Below, piece by piece: positions 1 to 10,210 of a stretch of 64,000 nucleotides of DNA. A model generated the notes under the pieces. The model was not told the DNA's origin and made no database searches. It saw nothing but the letters and a program-made list of their open reading frames with translations. The DNA lies in assembly GCF_020532725.1 (NCBI RefSeq), contig NZ_JAJAVC010000003.1:124001-188000 (forward strand), read 5' to 3'. The position numbers were made by a program, and so were the translations under genes. How positions within the stretch are numbered: position 1 is the stretch's first letter; the number at the start of each line of letters is the position of its first letter. The stretch is from Methylobacillus arboreus (GTDB lineage: Bacteria > Pseudomonadota > Gammaproteobacteria > Burkholderiales > Methylophilaceae).

Positions 1-834
1 GTGCGCGATGAGGCGTTGTTGCGTGATTTGTTTGCCAAGTATCAGTTTCAGGCAGTAATGCATTTTGCAGGTTTGAAAGCGGTTGGGGAGTCGGTGGCGC
101 AGCCTTTGCGGTATTACGACAACAATGTGGCTGGCAGTGTCACCTTGCTGCGGGTCATGCAAACGTTCAACGTCAGGCAGTTTGTCTTCAGCTCTTCGGC
201 GACGGTGTATGGTGATCCGGCCAGCGTGCCGATTCGCGAGGATTTCCCACTATCGACCACCAATCCTTATGGGGCGAGCAAGCTCATGGTGGAGAATATA
301 CTGCGCGATCTTGCAGCTTCTGATCCGGAGTGGCGCATAGCCATCCTGCGTTATTTCAATCCTGTTGGTGCGCATGAGAGCGGGTTGATTGGCGAAAACC
401 CGAACGGCATCCCTAATAACCTTATGCCTTATATCACACAGGTGGCTCAGGGGCAGCGTGAGTATCTATCGGTGTTTGGTAGCGATTACCCGACAGTGGA
501 TGGCACCGGGGTGCGGGATTATATCCATGTAGTGGACCTGGTGGTTGGTCATTTGCGTGCGCTGGAAAAGCTTGAGCATGCCTCAGGGGTATTTACCTGC
601 AATCTGGGTACCGGGCAGGGTTACAGTGTGCTGGAAATGGTCAAGGCATTCGAGATTGCCAGTGGCCGCAGTGTGCCTTACAAACTGGTAGCGCGTCGCC
701 CTGGGGATGTGGCGGCGACTTATACCGATCCTAGCCACGCAGAGCAGTTGCTTAATTGGCAGGCGACTCGAGGTATTGAGCAGATGTGTGTGGATAGCTG
801 GCGTTGGCAGCAGACATTAGCCCAGACTGCCTGA
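1..834 (+). CDS. galE: UDP-glucose 4-epimerase, 5'-truncated by the window edge
   Basis: Interconverts UDP-glucose and UDP-galactose for exopolysaccharide, LPS and galactose metabolism, in the cytoplasm with bound NAD. The reading frame is open from base 1 and the first codon (GTG) aligns by eye with about residue 60 of E. coli GalE, so roughly 60 residues, including the Gly-rich NAD-binding loop, lie before the window. Visible signatures are HFAGLKAVGES, SSSATVYG with the catalytic Ser/Thr region, the YGASK catalytic Tyr-Lys pair, LRYFNPVGAH, and the substrate-binding part GTGVRDYIHVVDL. The C-terminal half is intact to the stop. The following genes are exosortase-related, so this may be the edge of an envelope or polysaccharide region; that is inference. 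Confidence 0.95.
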   Translation: MRDEALLRDLFAKYQFQAVMHFAGLKAVGESVAQPLRYYDNNVAGSVTLLRVMQTFNVRQFVFSSSATVYGDPASVPIREDFPLSTTNPYGASKLMVENILRDLAASDPEWRIAILRYFNPVGAHESGLIGENPNGIPNNLMPYITQVAQGQREYLSVFGSDYPTVDGTGVRDYIHVVDLVVGHLRALEKLEHASGVFTCNLGTGQGYSVLEMVKAFEIASGRSVPYKLVARRPGDVAATYTDPSHAEQLLNWQATRGIEQMCVDSWRWQQTLAQTA

Positions 835-960
835 TTCGCCATGTTCGGCTTTGGTGCTGGTTTGTCCCGGAGCGCTGTTTATGGTGCACGATTGGTTTGC
901 ATGCCTGATGTATTTCTTTATATATTATTGATTTATATATAGTTTTTTAATTTTACCAAT

Positions 961-976
961 TGGCCTGATTATTGCT
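961..976 (+). promoter_or_regulatory. Sigma-54 (RpoN) promoter of the PEP-CTERM gene pair
   Basis: TGGCCT, 5-nt spacer, TTGCT matches the -24/-12 consensus TGGCAY-N5-TTGCW with the invariant GG and GC exactly 10 nt apart. The predicted start would lie about 25 nt before the ATG at 1013. The region upstream (about 910-960) is very A+T rich, as expected for an activator or IHF-bending zone. RpoN control of PEP-CTERM genes through PrsK/PrsR is known in related bacteria; neither regulator is in this window. Confidence 0.7.
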
Positions 977-1012
977 CTCTATCAAGTGTATCAACCTTGA
1001 TGGGAGTACGAA

Positions 1013-1489
1013 ATGAAAAACCAAGTGATGTCGTGGTTTGTGGGTGCGCTGTTGCTAGTCATTGCGACAGTTGCCAGTGCAGCTACGAAGGTGGATGAGG
1101 TCGGCTATCTATACGCTGACCCTAGTTTGCCTAGTGAAGCTGTATTTTCTTACAGTCTTGATGCAGGTGTTTATGAGTTGTCGCTGCTTGATTATGAGTT
1201 TCCTGCCGCATTTTTACCTGGAAGCTTTGGTATCGAGATATACACGGGTGGCTCACTTGTCAGCACATTGTATGGTTCCGGCACTTTCCTGTTGCCGGAG
1301 CTGACTGCTGGTTCTTATCTGTTTAGTGTGTTTGGTGATGCCAATAACGATTTTGGGTTCGGCGTTTTTGGTTTTACGGTTTCCCCTGTGCCTGAAGCGG
1401 ATACCTGGGCGTTGCTGGCTGTAGGCATCGGTTTGTTGGTTGCTTACACTTCACGTCGCAAAACACCTTTGATTGCTGATAAAACATAA
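1013..1489 (+). CDS. PEP-CTERM domain protein, small exported (1)
   Basis: A 158-aa protein of unknown function predicted to be exported and anchored or sorted by exosortase. It starts with a signal peptide (MKNQ, a hydrophobic core from about residue 9 to 22, AxA-like cleavage near ASAA). It ends with a PEP-CTERM tail: VPEAD motif near residue 127, a transmembrane helix (WALLAVGIGLLVAY), then the basic stop SRRK. The PEP triplet is a PEA variant. The middle is rich in Gly, Phe, Leu and Ser with no recognised domain. It is preceded by a sigma-54 promoter and followed after 10 nt by a second PEP-CTERM gene, so the two are probably co-transcribed. Confidence 0.8.
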   Translation: MKNQVMSWFVGALLLVIATVASAATKVDEVGYLYADPSLPSEAVFSYSLDAGVYELSLLDYEFPAAFLPGSFGIEIYTGGSLVSTLYGSGTFLLPELTAGSYLFSVFGDANNDFGFGVFGFTVSPVPEADTWALLAVGIGLLVAYTSRRKTPLIADKT

Positions 1490-1499
1490 GGATCAGATC

Positions 1500-1943
1500 A
1501 TGAAAAAATTGCTCAATATGATGAAATGGTTGGCTGTGGCAGTCGTATTCTCGGGCAGCTTAAGTGCTCATGCTACACCTGTGTTTGAGCTGGATGCAGC
1601 GACTACGATTCCTGGCGGATATAAATACAATGTGGCCTTGCTGGCTGGCGAGTATTCCTTGACGCTTGAGGATGTTGACAGCAGCTTTTCCTTCCTGGGC
1701 ATTACCTTGGGTCAAGGGGCAACCCAGCTGGGTTCATTGAGTTTGCTGGGACCTGTGGATCAAGGTACTTTGAACTTCTCCATTTTGACAACTGGCATCT
1801 ACACTGCAGTGCTTTATGCGCAGGGTGGAATTGGCCCGGTAAACTTGGTCATCAGCAGCGTACCTGAGCCTGAAACGGCAGCTATGCTGATGGCCGGATT
1901 GGGTTTGATTGCCTTCAGGATACGGCGCAAGCGCAAGGCATGA
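1500..1943 (+). CDS. PEP-CTERM domain protein, small exported (2)
   Basis: A 147-aa protein with an N-terminal signal peptide (MKKLLNMMKW followed by a hydrophobic stretch and SAHA cleavage region) and a textbook PEP-CTERM tail: VPEPE near residue 120, the hydrophobic helix AAMLMAGLGLIAF, and the basic end RIRRKRK. The start at 1500 is chosen because an AAGGA ribosome site lies 7-11 nt upstream and the signal peptide begins there; a longer in-frame start at 1473 would overlap the previous gene. The central part resembles gene 1 in size and composition, suggesting a distantly related pair. Function is unknown; family members are exosortase substrates tied to extracellular polymer. Confidence 0.8.
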   Translation: MKKLLNMMKWLAVAVVFSGSLSAHATPVFELDAATTIPGGYKYNVALLAGEYSLTLEDVDSSFSFLGITLGQGATQLGSLSLLGPVDQGTLNFSILTTGIYTAVLYAQGGIGPVNLVISSVPEPETAAMLMAGLGLIAFRIRRKRKA

Positions 1944-1974
1944 TGGCGCTAGGCGTTCAGTCATTGTAAGATTC

Positions 1975-1998
1975 ATGGGAGCCTAGGCTCCCATTTTT
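1975..1998 (+). terminator. Rho-independent terminator after the PEP-CTERM pair
   Basis: Perfect inverted repeat ATGGGAGCC / GGCTCCCAT separated by TA, followed by a T run. It ends the PEP-CTERM operon and isolates the next gene. Confidence 0.85.
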
Positions 1999-2035
1999 AT
2001 TGGTATTGACCTAATAACAACATTAAAAGGCTGAC

Positions 2036-3073
2036 GTGCGTTACTTATTACTGCTTTGTTTGATGCTGCAAAGTCTCGGGGTGGTGGCTGGTGAGGCGAT
2101 TTCCCTGCGTACGCCGAACAAGGATGGCTATAATCTGCAACCTGCCAATGTGGCTGTGATTGTGAATACCGATAACCCGGATAGTGTGCGGGCAGGCGAA
2201 TACTATCTCAAGGTGCGCAGCATTCCGGCGGATAACCTCATCAAGGTGAGTATTCCTGGAAGCCCGAAAAAGCTGAGTGCGCAGTATTTCAGCCAGTTCA
2301 GGCAGGAGCTGGATGCGCTGTTGCAGCCAGGGCACCAGGTCATCGTGCTGATGTGGACTGCGCCTTATGCTGTAGAGTGCAACTCGATTACTTCTGCCAT
2401 CACCATGGGGTTTGACCCGGAGCAATGCGCCAATACCTGCGCCCCGGCCAAGCATCCAAACCGCTATTTCAATTCGCGCTCGCTAAAGCCTTTTAACGAC
2501 CTGGGTTACCGGCTTTCCATGTTGTTGCCAGTGCAGTCGTTTGATGAGGCCAAGGCATTGATTGATCGTGGATTTGCCAGCGACTATAGCGCACCTGCCG
2601 CCACGGCTTATTACCTGACCACTTCGGATACCAATCGCAGCAGCCGCTCGGTGTTCTTCCCGCCGTCCGGCAAGGTGGCGCAGCGCTACCTTGAGATCAA
2701 GAACCTCAAGACCGACAGCATACGCGATGTGCAGGATGTCATGATTTACCAGACCGGGCTGGTCACCGTGCCGCATCTTGATACCTTGCAGTTCTTCCCG
2801 GGTGCGATAGCGGATCACTTGACTTCAACAGGTGGCGATTTGTTGGGTAGCGGCCAGATGAGCAGCCTGCGCTGGCTGGAAGCCGGAGCCACGGCAAGCT
2901 ATGGCACGGTGTCGGAGCCCTGCAACTACTGGCAAAAGTTTCCCAACCCTGCGGTATTGCTCAGACATTACCTGATGGGGGCTTCTGCGATCGAGGCGTA
3001 CTGGAAAAGCGTGGCCTGGCCTGTGCAGGGCGTGTTTATTGGCGAGCCGCTGGCTTCGCCTTACCGCCGCTAG
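2036..3073 (+). CDS. TIGR03790-family exported protein (exosortase-associated, unknown function)
   Basis: A 345-aa protein starting at GTG with AAAAGG 5 nt upstream and a signal peptide (RYLLLLCLMLQSLGVVAGE). Features seen include NVAVIVNTDNPDSVRAGEYY near the N-terminus, IPADNLI, and a conserved VLMWTAPYAVE core. Four or five cysteines (for example VECN, PEQCANTCA, SEPCNYW) could form periplasmic disulfides. This matches the TIGR03790 family, which is found essentially only in genomes that carry the exosortase/PEP-CTERM system; its role is not known. The location next to two PEP-CTERM genes agrees with that. It lies behind a terminator, so it has its own unrecognised promoter. Confidence 0.75.
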   Translation: MRYLLLLCLMLQSLGVVAGEAISLRTPNKDGYNLQPANVAVIVNTDNPDSVRAGEYYLKVRSIPADNLIKVSIPGSPKKLSAQYFSQFRQELDALLQPGHQVIVLMWTAPYAVECNSITSAITMGFDPEQCANTCAPAKHPNRYFNSRSLKPFNDLGYRLSMLLPVQSFDEAKALIDRGFASDYSAPAATAYYLTTSDTNRSSRSVFFPPSGKVAQRYLEIKNLKTDSIRDVQDVMIYQTGLVTVPHLDTLQFFPGAIADHLTSTGGDLLGSGQMSSLRWLEAGATASYGTVSEPCNYWQKFPNPAVLLRHYLMGASAIEAYWKSVAWPVQGVFIGEPLASPYRR

Positions 3074-3184
3074 CCGTGGTTGTGGTACGGCTTGCCTCTA
3101 TGCGATAATTCGCCTCTGTTTTTGCGTATTTTTGACGTGGATAAAGCCGTTATGCGGCTTTTGCTGTTTATTGGATGGGGATAT

Positions 3185-5092
3185 ATGCCAGTTATTCGTT
3201 TGCCAGATGGTTCCGAACGCAAGTTTGACGGGCCGGTGACGGTTGCCGATGTCGCATTGAATATCGGTACCGGCCTTGCGCGTGCTGCCGTGGGCGGCAA
3301 GGTCAACGGCAAGGCCGTGGATACTTCTTATGAAATTACCGCGGATGCAGATCTGGCAATCATTACCGACCGCGATGCGGAAGGACTGGAAATTATCCGC
3401 CACTCCACCGCCCACTTGCTGGCACAGGCAGTCAAGCAGTTGTTTCCTGAAGCCCAGGTGACCATCGGGCCGGTCATAGAAAACGGATTTTTCTATGATT
3501 TTTCTTATAAGAGGCCCTTTACGCCGGAAGACCTGGAAAAGATCGAGGCGCGTATGCAGGAGCTGGCCAAGCGTGATATCCCCATCATACGCAGCGTCAT
3601 GGAGCGCGACGAGGCGGTAGCTTATTTCAAGTCCATCGGCGAAGACTACAAGGCGGAAATCATCGCCTCCATCCCGCAGGATCAGGAAATCTCGCTTTAT
3701 ACCCAGGATGACTTCACTGACCTGTGCCGTGGCACCCATGTGCCATCTACCGGCAAGCTCAAGGCTTTCAAGCTCATGAAGGTGGCGGGGGCCTACTGGC
3801 GTGGCGATTCCAATAATGAAATGCTGCAGCGTATCTACGGTACTGCATGGGCCAAGAAGGATGACCTGGAAGCCTATCTTCATATGCTGGAGGAGGCGGA
3901 AAAGCGCGACCATCGCAAGCTGGGGCGTCAGCTCGACTTCTTCCATATGCAGGATGAAGCGCCAGGCATGGTGTTCTGGCATCCGCGCGGCTGGGCCATC
4001 TGGCAGGAAGTCGAACAATACATGCGCAATATGTTCCGCGAGTTCGGCTACCAGGAGGTGCGCACGCCTACCATCATGGACCGCGTCATGTGGGAAAAGT
4101 CCGGCCACTGGCAGAACTACCACGACAACATGTTTACTACCGCTTCGGAAAACCGCGATTATGCGGTGAAGCCGATGAACTGTCCCGGGCATGTGCAGAT
4201 TTTCAATAACAGCCTGCATAGCTATCGTGACTTGCCGCTACGCTTGGCGGAGTTCGGTTCCTGCCACCGCAACGAGCCTTCCGGCGCCTTGCATGGCCTG
4301 ATGCGCGTGCGTGGATTTACCCAGGACGATGCGCATATCTTCTGTACCGAAGACCAGGTCAAGGCGGAAGTCGCCAACTTCATCGTCATGCTGTACAAGG
4401 CCTACCAGGATTTCGGTTTCACTGATGTCCTGGTCAAGCTTTCCACACGTCCGGAAAAGCGCGTGGGTTCGGACGAAAGTTGGGATAAAGCTGAAGAATC
4501 CTTGGCGGCCGCCTTGCGCGAAAATAATCTGGAGTTTGATTTGCAGCCGGGCGAGGGTGCTTTTTACGGCCCGAAGATCGAGTTTACATTGAAAGATAGC
4601 CTGGGCCGGTTGTGGCAATGTGGTACTATCCAGTTGGATTTCAATCTGCCTGAGCGTTTGGGGGCGGAGTATGTCGATGAAGACAACACCCGCAAGCATC
4701 CAGTTATGCTGCACCGTGCGATTGTCGGCTCCATGGAGCGGTTCATTGGCATCCTGATCGAGAACTTTGCAGGTGCCATGCCGGTGTGGCTGGCACCATT
4801 GCAAGCCATGGTGCTGAATATCAGCGATGGACAGGCGGAATATGTGGCATCCGTAGTCGATGAACTGAAGAAAAATGGCTTCAGAGTCGAGTCGGACTTG
4901 AGAAATGAGAAGATAACCTATAAAATCCGCGAGCATAGTTTGCAGAAGCTCCCCTACCTGTTGGTGGCTGGAGAGCGCGAAATGCAGGCTGGTCAAGTGG
5001 CCGTGCGTACTCGCAAGGGTGAAGACCTGGGTTCAATGCCGATAAGCGCTTTCATTGAGCGCTTGAAAAACGACATTGCCAACAAGGTCTAA
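3185..5092 (+). CDS. thrS: Threonyl-tRNA synthetase
   Basis: Charges tRNA-Thr; class II cytoplasmic enzyme of 635 aa, close to the usual 642. Domain order: TGS domain (1-60), editing domain with H73xxxH77 and C181/H185, class II core, anticodon-binding domain (about 535-635). The catalytic zinc ligands are visible as C333 (MNCPGH), H384 (DDAHIF) and H510 (LHRAIVG). Motif 2 is [15 protein letters not shown]. The start at 3185 follows GGATGGGG and matches the family N-terminus; 35 upstream in-frame codons are leader. It is the first gene of the conserved thrS-infC-rpmI-rplT-pheST-ihfA cluster. Confidence 0.97.
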   Translation: MPVIRLPDGSERKFDGPVTVADVALNIGTGLARAAVGGKVNGKAVDTSYEITADADLAIITDRDAEGLEIIRHSTAHLLAQAVKQLFPEAQVTIGPVIENGFFYDFSYKRPFTPEDLEKIEARMQELAKRDIPIIRSVMERDEAVAYFKSIGEDYKAEIIASIPQDQEISLYTQDDFTDLCRGTHVPSTGKLKAFKLMKVAGAYWRGDSNNEMLQRIYGTAWAKKDDLEAYLHMLEEAEKRDHRKLGRQLDFFHMQDEAPGMVFWHPRGWAIWQEVEQYMRNMFREFGYQEVRTPTIMDRVMWEKSGHWQNYHDNMFTTASENRDYAVKPMNCPGHVQIFNNSLHSYRDLPLRLAEFGSCHRNEPSGALHGLMRVRGFTQDDAHIFCTEDQVKAEVANFIVMLYKAYQDFGFTDVLVKLSTRPEKRVGSDESWDKAEESLAAALRENNLEFDLQPGEGAFYGPKIEFTLKDSLGRLWQCGTIQLDFNLPERLGAEYVDEDNTRKHPVMLHRAIVGSMERFIGILIENFAGAMPVWLAPLQAMVLNISDGQAEYVASVVDELKKNGFRVESDLRNEKITYKIREHSLQKLPYLLVAGEREMQAGQVAVRTRKGEDLGSMPISAFIERLKNDIANKV

Positions 5093-5157
5093 GGTGCCTC
5101 GCGAGTAGCGCGGTCTATTATTTTGACCATCATTATTAAATAACGGGAGATTTTGCG

Positions 5158-5685
5158 ATAGCTCAGGACAAGGAATTGCGGATCAATGGCGATATTACTG
5201 CGCCACAGATTCGGTTGGTTGGGGTGGATAACGAGCCGTTAGGCATCGTCAGTCTGAATGAGGCATTTGCCAAGGCGGAAGAAGTTGATACCGACCTGGT
5301 CGAGATTGCGCCGCAGGCTAGCCCGCCTGTATGCCGCTTGATGGACTACGGCAAATTCAAATATGCCGAGAGCAAGCGTCAGCATGAGGCGCGACTCAAG
5401 CAAAAGCAGGTGCAGGTCAAGGAAGTCAAGTTCCGGCCTGGCACAGACGAAGGCGATTACCAGGTGAAGTTGCGCAACCTGATCCGTTTCCTGCAGGAAG
5501 GTGACAAGGCCAAAGTGACCTTGCGCTTCCGTGGTCGTGAGATTACCCATCAGGAAATTGGCTTGGCCCTGTTGAAAAGGGTTGAGGCTGATTTGGTTGA
5601 ACATGCAGTGGTGGAGCAGTTTCCCAAGATGGAAGGCCGCCAGATGGTGATGGTGTTGTCACCGCAGAAGAAAGCAAAACCTTGA
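5158..5685 (+). CDS. infC: Translation initiation factor IF-3, starting at a non-canonical AUA codon
   Basis: Binds the 30S subunit, proofreads start codon and initiator tRNA, and blocks 50S joining. The N-domain ([22 protein letters not shown]), the linker ([20 protein letters not shown]) and the C-domain ([19 protein letters not shown], ending MVLSPQKK) are all present; 175 aa from the proposed start. No ATG or GTG exists at the expected N-terminus. The codon ATA at 5158 lies 7 nt after GGGAGA and gives the family N-terminus [11 protein letters not shown]. coli infC uses AUU at the same place, a rare start that IF-3 itself rejects, giving autoregulation. A TTG at 5176 is the only standard alternative but has no ribosome site and would remove six residues. 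Confidence 0.92.
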   Translation: MAQDKELRINGDITAPQIRLVGVDNEPLGIVSLNEAFAKAEEVDTDLVEIAPQASPPVCRLMDYGKFKYAESKRQHEARLKQKQVQVKEVKFRPGTDEGDYQVKLRNLIRFLQEGDKAKVTLRFRGREITHQEIGLALLKRVEADLVEHAVVEQFPKMEGRQMVMVLSPQKKAKP

Positions 5686-5793
5686 GGCCTGGCTTCAAGG
5701 TTTGTGAGTAGTAGCAAGCAGTAAGGAAGTAGCGACGTGGCCTAAAGGCATGCCCGATTGCTCTTTTTTCAATATCCCTTTTAGGAGAACAAA

Positions 5794-5991
5794 ATGCCAA
5801 AGATGAAGACCAAGAGCAGCGCCAAGAAGCGCTTCAAGTTCTTGGGAAATGGCAAGGTGAAGCGCACTCACTCTCACCTGCGTCATATCCTGACCAAGAA
5901 GACCACCAAGCAGAAGCGTAACCTGCGCGGCACGGCCATTATTTCCCCAACTGACGTCAAGCGCGTACGCGCCATGATGCCTACTCAGTAA
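5794..5991 (+). CDS. rpmI: Ribosomal protein L35
   Basis: A 65-aa basic protein of the 50S subunit, with the family start [14 protein letters not shown] and the conserved [16 protein letters not shown] segment. An AGGAGA site sits 6-11 nt before the ATG. The 108-nt space after infC is the natural place for leader RNA control by L20 as in enterobacteria; I see no clear pseudoknot by eye. rplT follows 11 nt later and has its own AAGGAGG. Confidence 0.97.
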   Translation: MPKMKTKSSAKKRFKFLGNGKVKRTHSHLRHILTKKTTKQKRNLRGTAIISPTDVKRVRAMMPTQ

Positions 5992-6002
5992 GGAGGTAAG
6001 AG

Positions 6003-6365
6003 ATGCCTAGAGTAAAACGTGGTGTTATTGCCCGTGCACGTCACAAGAAGGTTCTGAACGCTGCCAAGGGTTATCGTGGTCGTCGCAAGAACGTCTACCG
6101 CATTGCCAAACAGGCGGTGATGAAGGCTGGCCAGTATGCTTACCGTGATCGCCGTCAAAGAAAGCGTCAATTCCGCGCACTGTGGATTGCACGTATCAAT
6201 GCCGGTGCCCGTGAGTATGGTTTGACTTATAGCCGTTTCATCAACGGCCTGAAGAAGTCTGCGGTTGAAGTTGACCGCAAGGTGCTGGCCGATCTGGCTG
6301 TGTTCGACAAGCAGGCGTTTGCCAAGTTTGCCGAACTTGCTAAATCCGGTCTCTCAGCTGCCTAA
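6003..6365 (+). CDS. rplT: Ribosomal protein L20
   Basis: A 120-aa 23S rRNA-binding protein needed early in 50S assembly and, in relatives, translational repressor of rpmI-rplT. The family start [15 protein letters not shown], the [31 protein letters not shown] helix region (read in two parts) and the C-terminal globular part ([12 protein letters not shown]) are complete. It directly follows rpmI and ends at a strong terminator. Confidence 0.97.
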   Translation: MPRVKRGVIARARHKKVLNAAKGYRGRRKNVYRIAKQAVMKAGQYAYRDRRQRKRQFRALWIARINAGAREYGLTYSRFINGLKKSAVEVDRKVLADLAVFDKQAFAKFAELAKSGLSAA

Positions 6366-6380
6366 GCAACAGCAATAAGA

Positions 6381-6408
6381 AAAGGAGGCCTTGTGCCTCC
6401 TTTTTTTT
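6381..6408 (+). terminator. Terminator/attenuator between rplT and pheS
   Basis: Stem AAAGGAGGC / GCCTCCTTT with loop CTTGT followed by eight T. It should separate the thrS-infC-rpmI-rplT transcript from pheST, or attenuate read-through. No leader peptide rich in Phe, as in E. coli pheM, is visible between it and pheS. Confidence 0.85.
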
Positions 6409-6502
6409 CCGGGTTTTTCCACAAGCTGCCATTGTTGAGTGACTCATGGTTTCCGCGTTGAGTAAACTAAGGGTCAGTGGTTGTTTGTGAAAGCATCCGT
6501 GA

Positions 6503-7501
<999 letters not shown>

Positions 7502-7528
7502 CCCTTATTTTTTTGACAGATCAACACT

Positions 7529-9883
7529 ATGCAATTTTCTGAACACTGGCTGCGCCAATATGTGAACCCTGCCCTGGATAGCCAGGGACTCAGCCATGCA
7601 CTGACCATGGCTGGCCTGGAGGTGGAGGAACTGGAGCCGGTTGCGGCCGCCTTTACCAAGGTCGTAGTGGCCGAGATTATTAGTGCCGAAAAACATCCTG
7701 ATGCCGACCGCCTCCAAGTCTGCAAGGTCGATGTCGGCAATGGCGAGCCGTTGCAGATTGTCTGTGGTGCGCCCAATGCCCGTGCCGGCCTGAAGGCCCC
7801 TTGTGCGCTGGTGGGCGCAGAATTGCCGGGCTTCAAGATCAAGCAGGCCAAGGTGCGTGGCGTCGAGTCGTTTGGCATGATGTGCTCTGCCAAGGAACTG
7901 GGTCTGGCTGAAGAAAGCGACGGCATACTCGAATTATCCGCAGATGCACAAGTTGGACAGGATATCCGTGCACTGTTTGATCTTGATGACAAGCTGTTTA
8001 CGCTTAAACTGACGCCTAACCGCACTGACTGCCTGAGCATTGCCGGGATTGCACGGGATGTGACAGCGTTGACCGGAGCATCGCTGACATTGCCAGAAAT
8101 TAATCCCGTGGCTGCTGTGCATACGCAGCAGCAGGGCGTGAAAGTGAGCGAGCCTGACGCATGCCCGCGCTATGCGGGGCGCCTGATACAGGGAGTCAAT
8201 GCCACTGCGCCGACACCGGACTGGATGGTGCGTAGGCTGGAACGTAGCGGTATTCGCAGTATCAGCGCGATCGTGGATATCACCAATTATGTCCTGCTTG
8301 AGCAAGGCCAGCCTTTGCATGCCTTTGATGCGGATAAGCTCAAGGGTGACATCGAAGTGCGCTATGCACGCAGTGGTGAAGCATTGCTGTTGCTCAATGA
8401 TGAAAATGTCACCCTTAGCAACGACATGCTGGTGATTGCCGATGATAGCAGCCCGCTGGCGCTGGCCGGCATCATGGGCGGAGATGGCAGTGCAGTTGGC
8501 GACGCTACCCGCAATATTTTCCTGGAGAGTGCATTTTTTGCCCCGGCCGTCATTGTTGGCAAGGCGCGGCGCCTGAATTTCTCCACCGACTCCTCTTACC
8601 GTTTTGAGCGCGGGGTTGATTTTGGCAATACGGTGCAGGCGCTTGAGCGGGCGAGCCAGTTGATCCTGGAGATTTGTGGTGGTCAAGCTGGTCCTGTCAC
8701 CGAAGTGCTGCATGATTTGCCTGAGCGCAAACCAGTACGCTTGCGGCTGGATCGTTTAAATTCCGTGCTGGGCATTGTGTTGGATGCTGCCATTGTTGGC
8801 ACGCTGCTTGAACGTCTGAATTTCAGTTTTACGTTGGTTGATGGCGGCTTTGAAGTGGTACCGCCGAGCTACCGTTTCGATATTGAGATCGAGGAAGACT
8901 TGATCGAGGAAGTTGCCCGCCTGCATGGCTATGACAATATCCCAGCCCTGGCACCGCATGATGATTTGCAGATGCTGCCCGCGGCAGAAGCTAGGCTGAG
9001 CCGTAACTGGTTGCGCGATACCTTGGCCGCCAGCGGCTATCAGGAAATCGTCAGCTATAGCTTTGTTGATGAAGCCTGGGAACGTGATTTTCTTGGTAAT
9101 GCCAATCCCATTGCATTGAAGAACCCGATTGCAAGCAACTTGAGTGTCATGCGTAGCGGATTGTGGGCTGGGCTCATCGAAACCCTGACTTACAATCTCA
9201 ACCGCAGGCAGGAACGCGTGCGCCTGTTTGAAATCGGTTCGGCCTATTTTGCCGAGGATGCGGCATATCGCGAGGTCGGACGCATTTCCGGTCTGGCTTA
9301 TGGCGATGCCGAGCCAGAGCAATGGGCGCTTGCGGCGCGCGAAGTGGATTTCTTCGATGTGAAGGCTGCCGTGGATCGCTTGACCAATGGGCGGGCGCAA
9401 TATGTCGCCGCGCAGCATGCCGCATTGCATCCGGGCCAGACGGCGCAGATCGTGCTGGATGGCCAGCCGGTCGGGTGGATCGGCAAGCTGCATCCCAAGT
9501 GGCAGCAGCATTATCAATTGCCTCGCAGTGCCGTCCTGTTTGAGCTGGATGTGGAGCCACTGCTGCAACGCGAGGTCGCCTCTTATGCGCAGGTGGCGAA
9601 GTTCCCGCCGGTGCGTCGCGACATTGCCGTGGTAGTGGATGAAATCACGCCTATCCAGTCCTTGCTGGATACTATGCGCTCCAGCAAAAATACACTGATA
9701 AGCGAGATTTCATTGTTCGATGTTTACCGGGGAAAAGGCATAGCCGAAGGGAAGAAAAGCCTTGCATTTCTTGTGCTTATGCAAGATACTCAAAAAACTT
9801 TGACCGATGCAGAAGCCGATGCAGTAATGGCCGAGTTGCTGGATTTGTTGGTCCGGCACCATGGTGCAGCATTAAGAAATTAA
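7529..9883 (+). CDS. pheT: Phenylalanyl-tRNA synthetase beta subunit
   Basis: 784-aa partner of PheS. It carries a tRNA-binding OB-fold (about 40-150, with ISAEKHPDADRLQVCKVDVG), the B3/B4 editing domain (PRYAGRLIQG, DITNYVLLEQGQPLHAFD), the B5 domain, a catalytically inert synthetase-like core (SYSFVDEAWE, NPIASNLSVMRSGL) and a C-terminal anticodon-binding FDX-ACB domain (FPPVRRDIAVVVDE). Full length for the bacterial family. The operon continues into ihfA, as in E. coli. Confidence 0.97.
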   Translation: MQFSEHWLRQYVNPALDSQGLSHALTMAGLEVEELEPVAAAFTKVVVAEIISAEKHPDADRLQVCKVDVGNGEPLQIVCGAPNARAGLKAPCALVGAELPGFKIKQAKVRGVESFGMMCSAKELGLAEESDGILELSADAQVGQDIRALFDLDDKLFTLKLTPNRTDCLSIAGIARDVTALTGASLTLPEINPVAAVHTQQQGVKVSEPDACPRYAGRLIQGVNATAPTPDWMVRRLERSGIRSISAIVDITNYVLLEQGQPLHAFDADKLKGDIEVRYARSGEALLLLNDENVTLSNDMLVIADDSSPLALAGIMGGDGSAVGDATRNIFLESAFFAPAVIVGKARRLNFSTDSSYRFERGVDFGNTVQALERASQLILEICGGQAGPVTEVLHDLPERKPVRLRLDRLNSVLGIVLDAAIVGTLLERLNFSFTLVDGGFEVVPPSYRFDIEIEEDLIEEVARLHGYDNIPALAPHDDLQMLPAAEARLSRNWLRDTLAASGYQEIVSYSFVDEAWERDFLGNANPIALKNPIASNLSVMRSGLWAGLIETLTYNLNRRQERVRLFEIGSAYFAEDAAYREVGRISGLAYGDAEPEQWALAAREVDFFDVKAAVDRLTNGRAQYVAAQHAALHPGQTAQIVLDGQPVGWIGKLHPKWQQHYQLPRSAVLFELDVEPLLQREVASYAQVAKFPPVRRDIAVVVDEITPIQSLLDTMRSSKNTLISEISLFDVYRGKGIAEGKKSLAFLVLMQDTQKTLTDAEADAVMAELLDLLVRHHGAALRN

Positions 9884-9907
9884 AAAAGTAGTAGGGAAGG
9901 GTTTTGC

Positions 9908-10210
9908 ATGACATTAACAAAAGCTGATTTGGCTGATTTGCTGTTTGAACAGGTAGGGCTGAACAAGCGTGAAGCCAAAGACATGGTAGAAGCATTTTTC
10001 GAGGAAATCCGCACCGCCCTTGAAGCCGGTGATAGCGTCAAGCTGTCGGGTTTTGGCAATTTCGAGTTGCGTAAGAAATCAGAGCGTCCAGGCCGTAATC
10101 CCAAGACCGGTGAAGAAATCCCCATCACCGCCCGTCGTGTTGTGACTTTTCATGCCAGCCAGAAGCTCAAGAGCAAGGTAGAGGAGGCTTATGCCGGAGC
10201 CAACGCCTAA
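9908..10210 (+). CDS. ihfA: Integration host factor alpha subunit
   Basis: 100-aa DNA-bending protein acting as a heterodimer with IhfB, in transcription (notably at sigma-54 promoters), replication and recombination. The DNA-contact arm [16 protein letters not shown] with the intercalating Pro at residue 65 is intact, as is [10 protein letters not shown]. It follows pheT by 24 nt and overlaps the next gene by 20 nt, so the two are translationally linked. Confidence 0.96.
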   Translation: MTLTKADLADLLFEQVGLNKREAKDMVEAFFEEIRTALEAGDSVKLSGFGNFELRKKSERPGRNPKTGEEIPITARRVVTFHASQKLKSKVEEAYAGANA

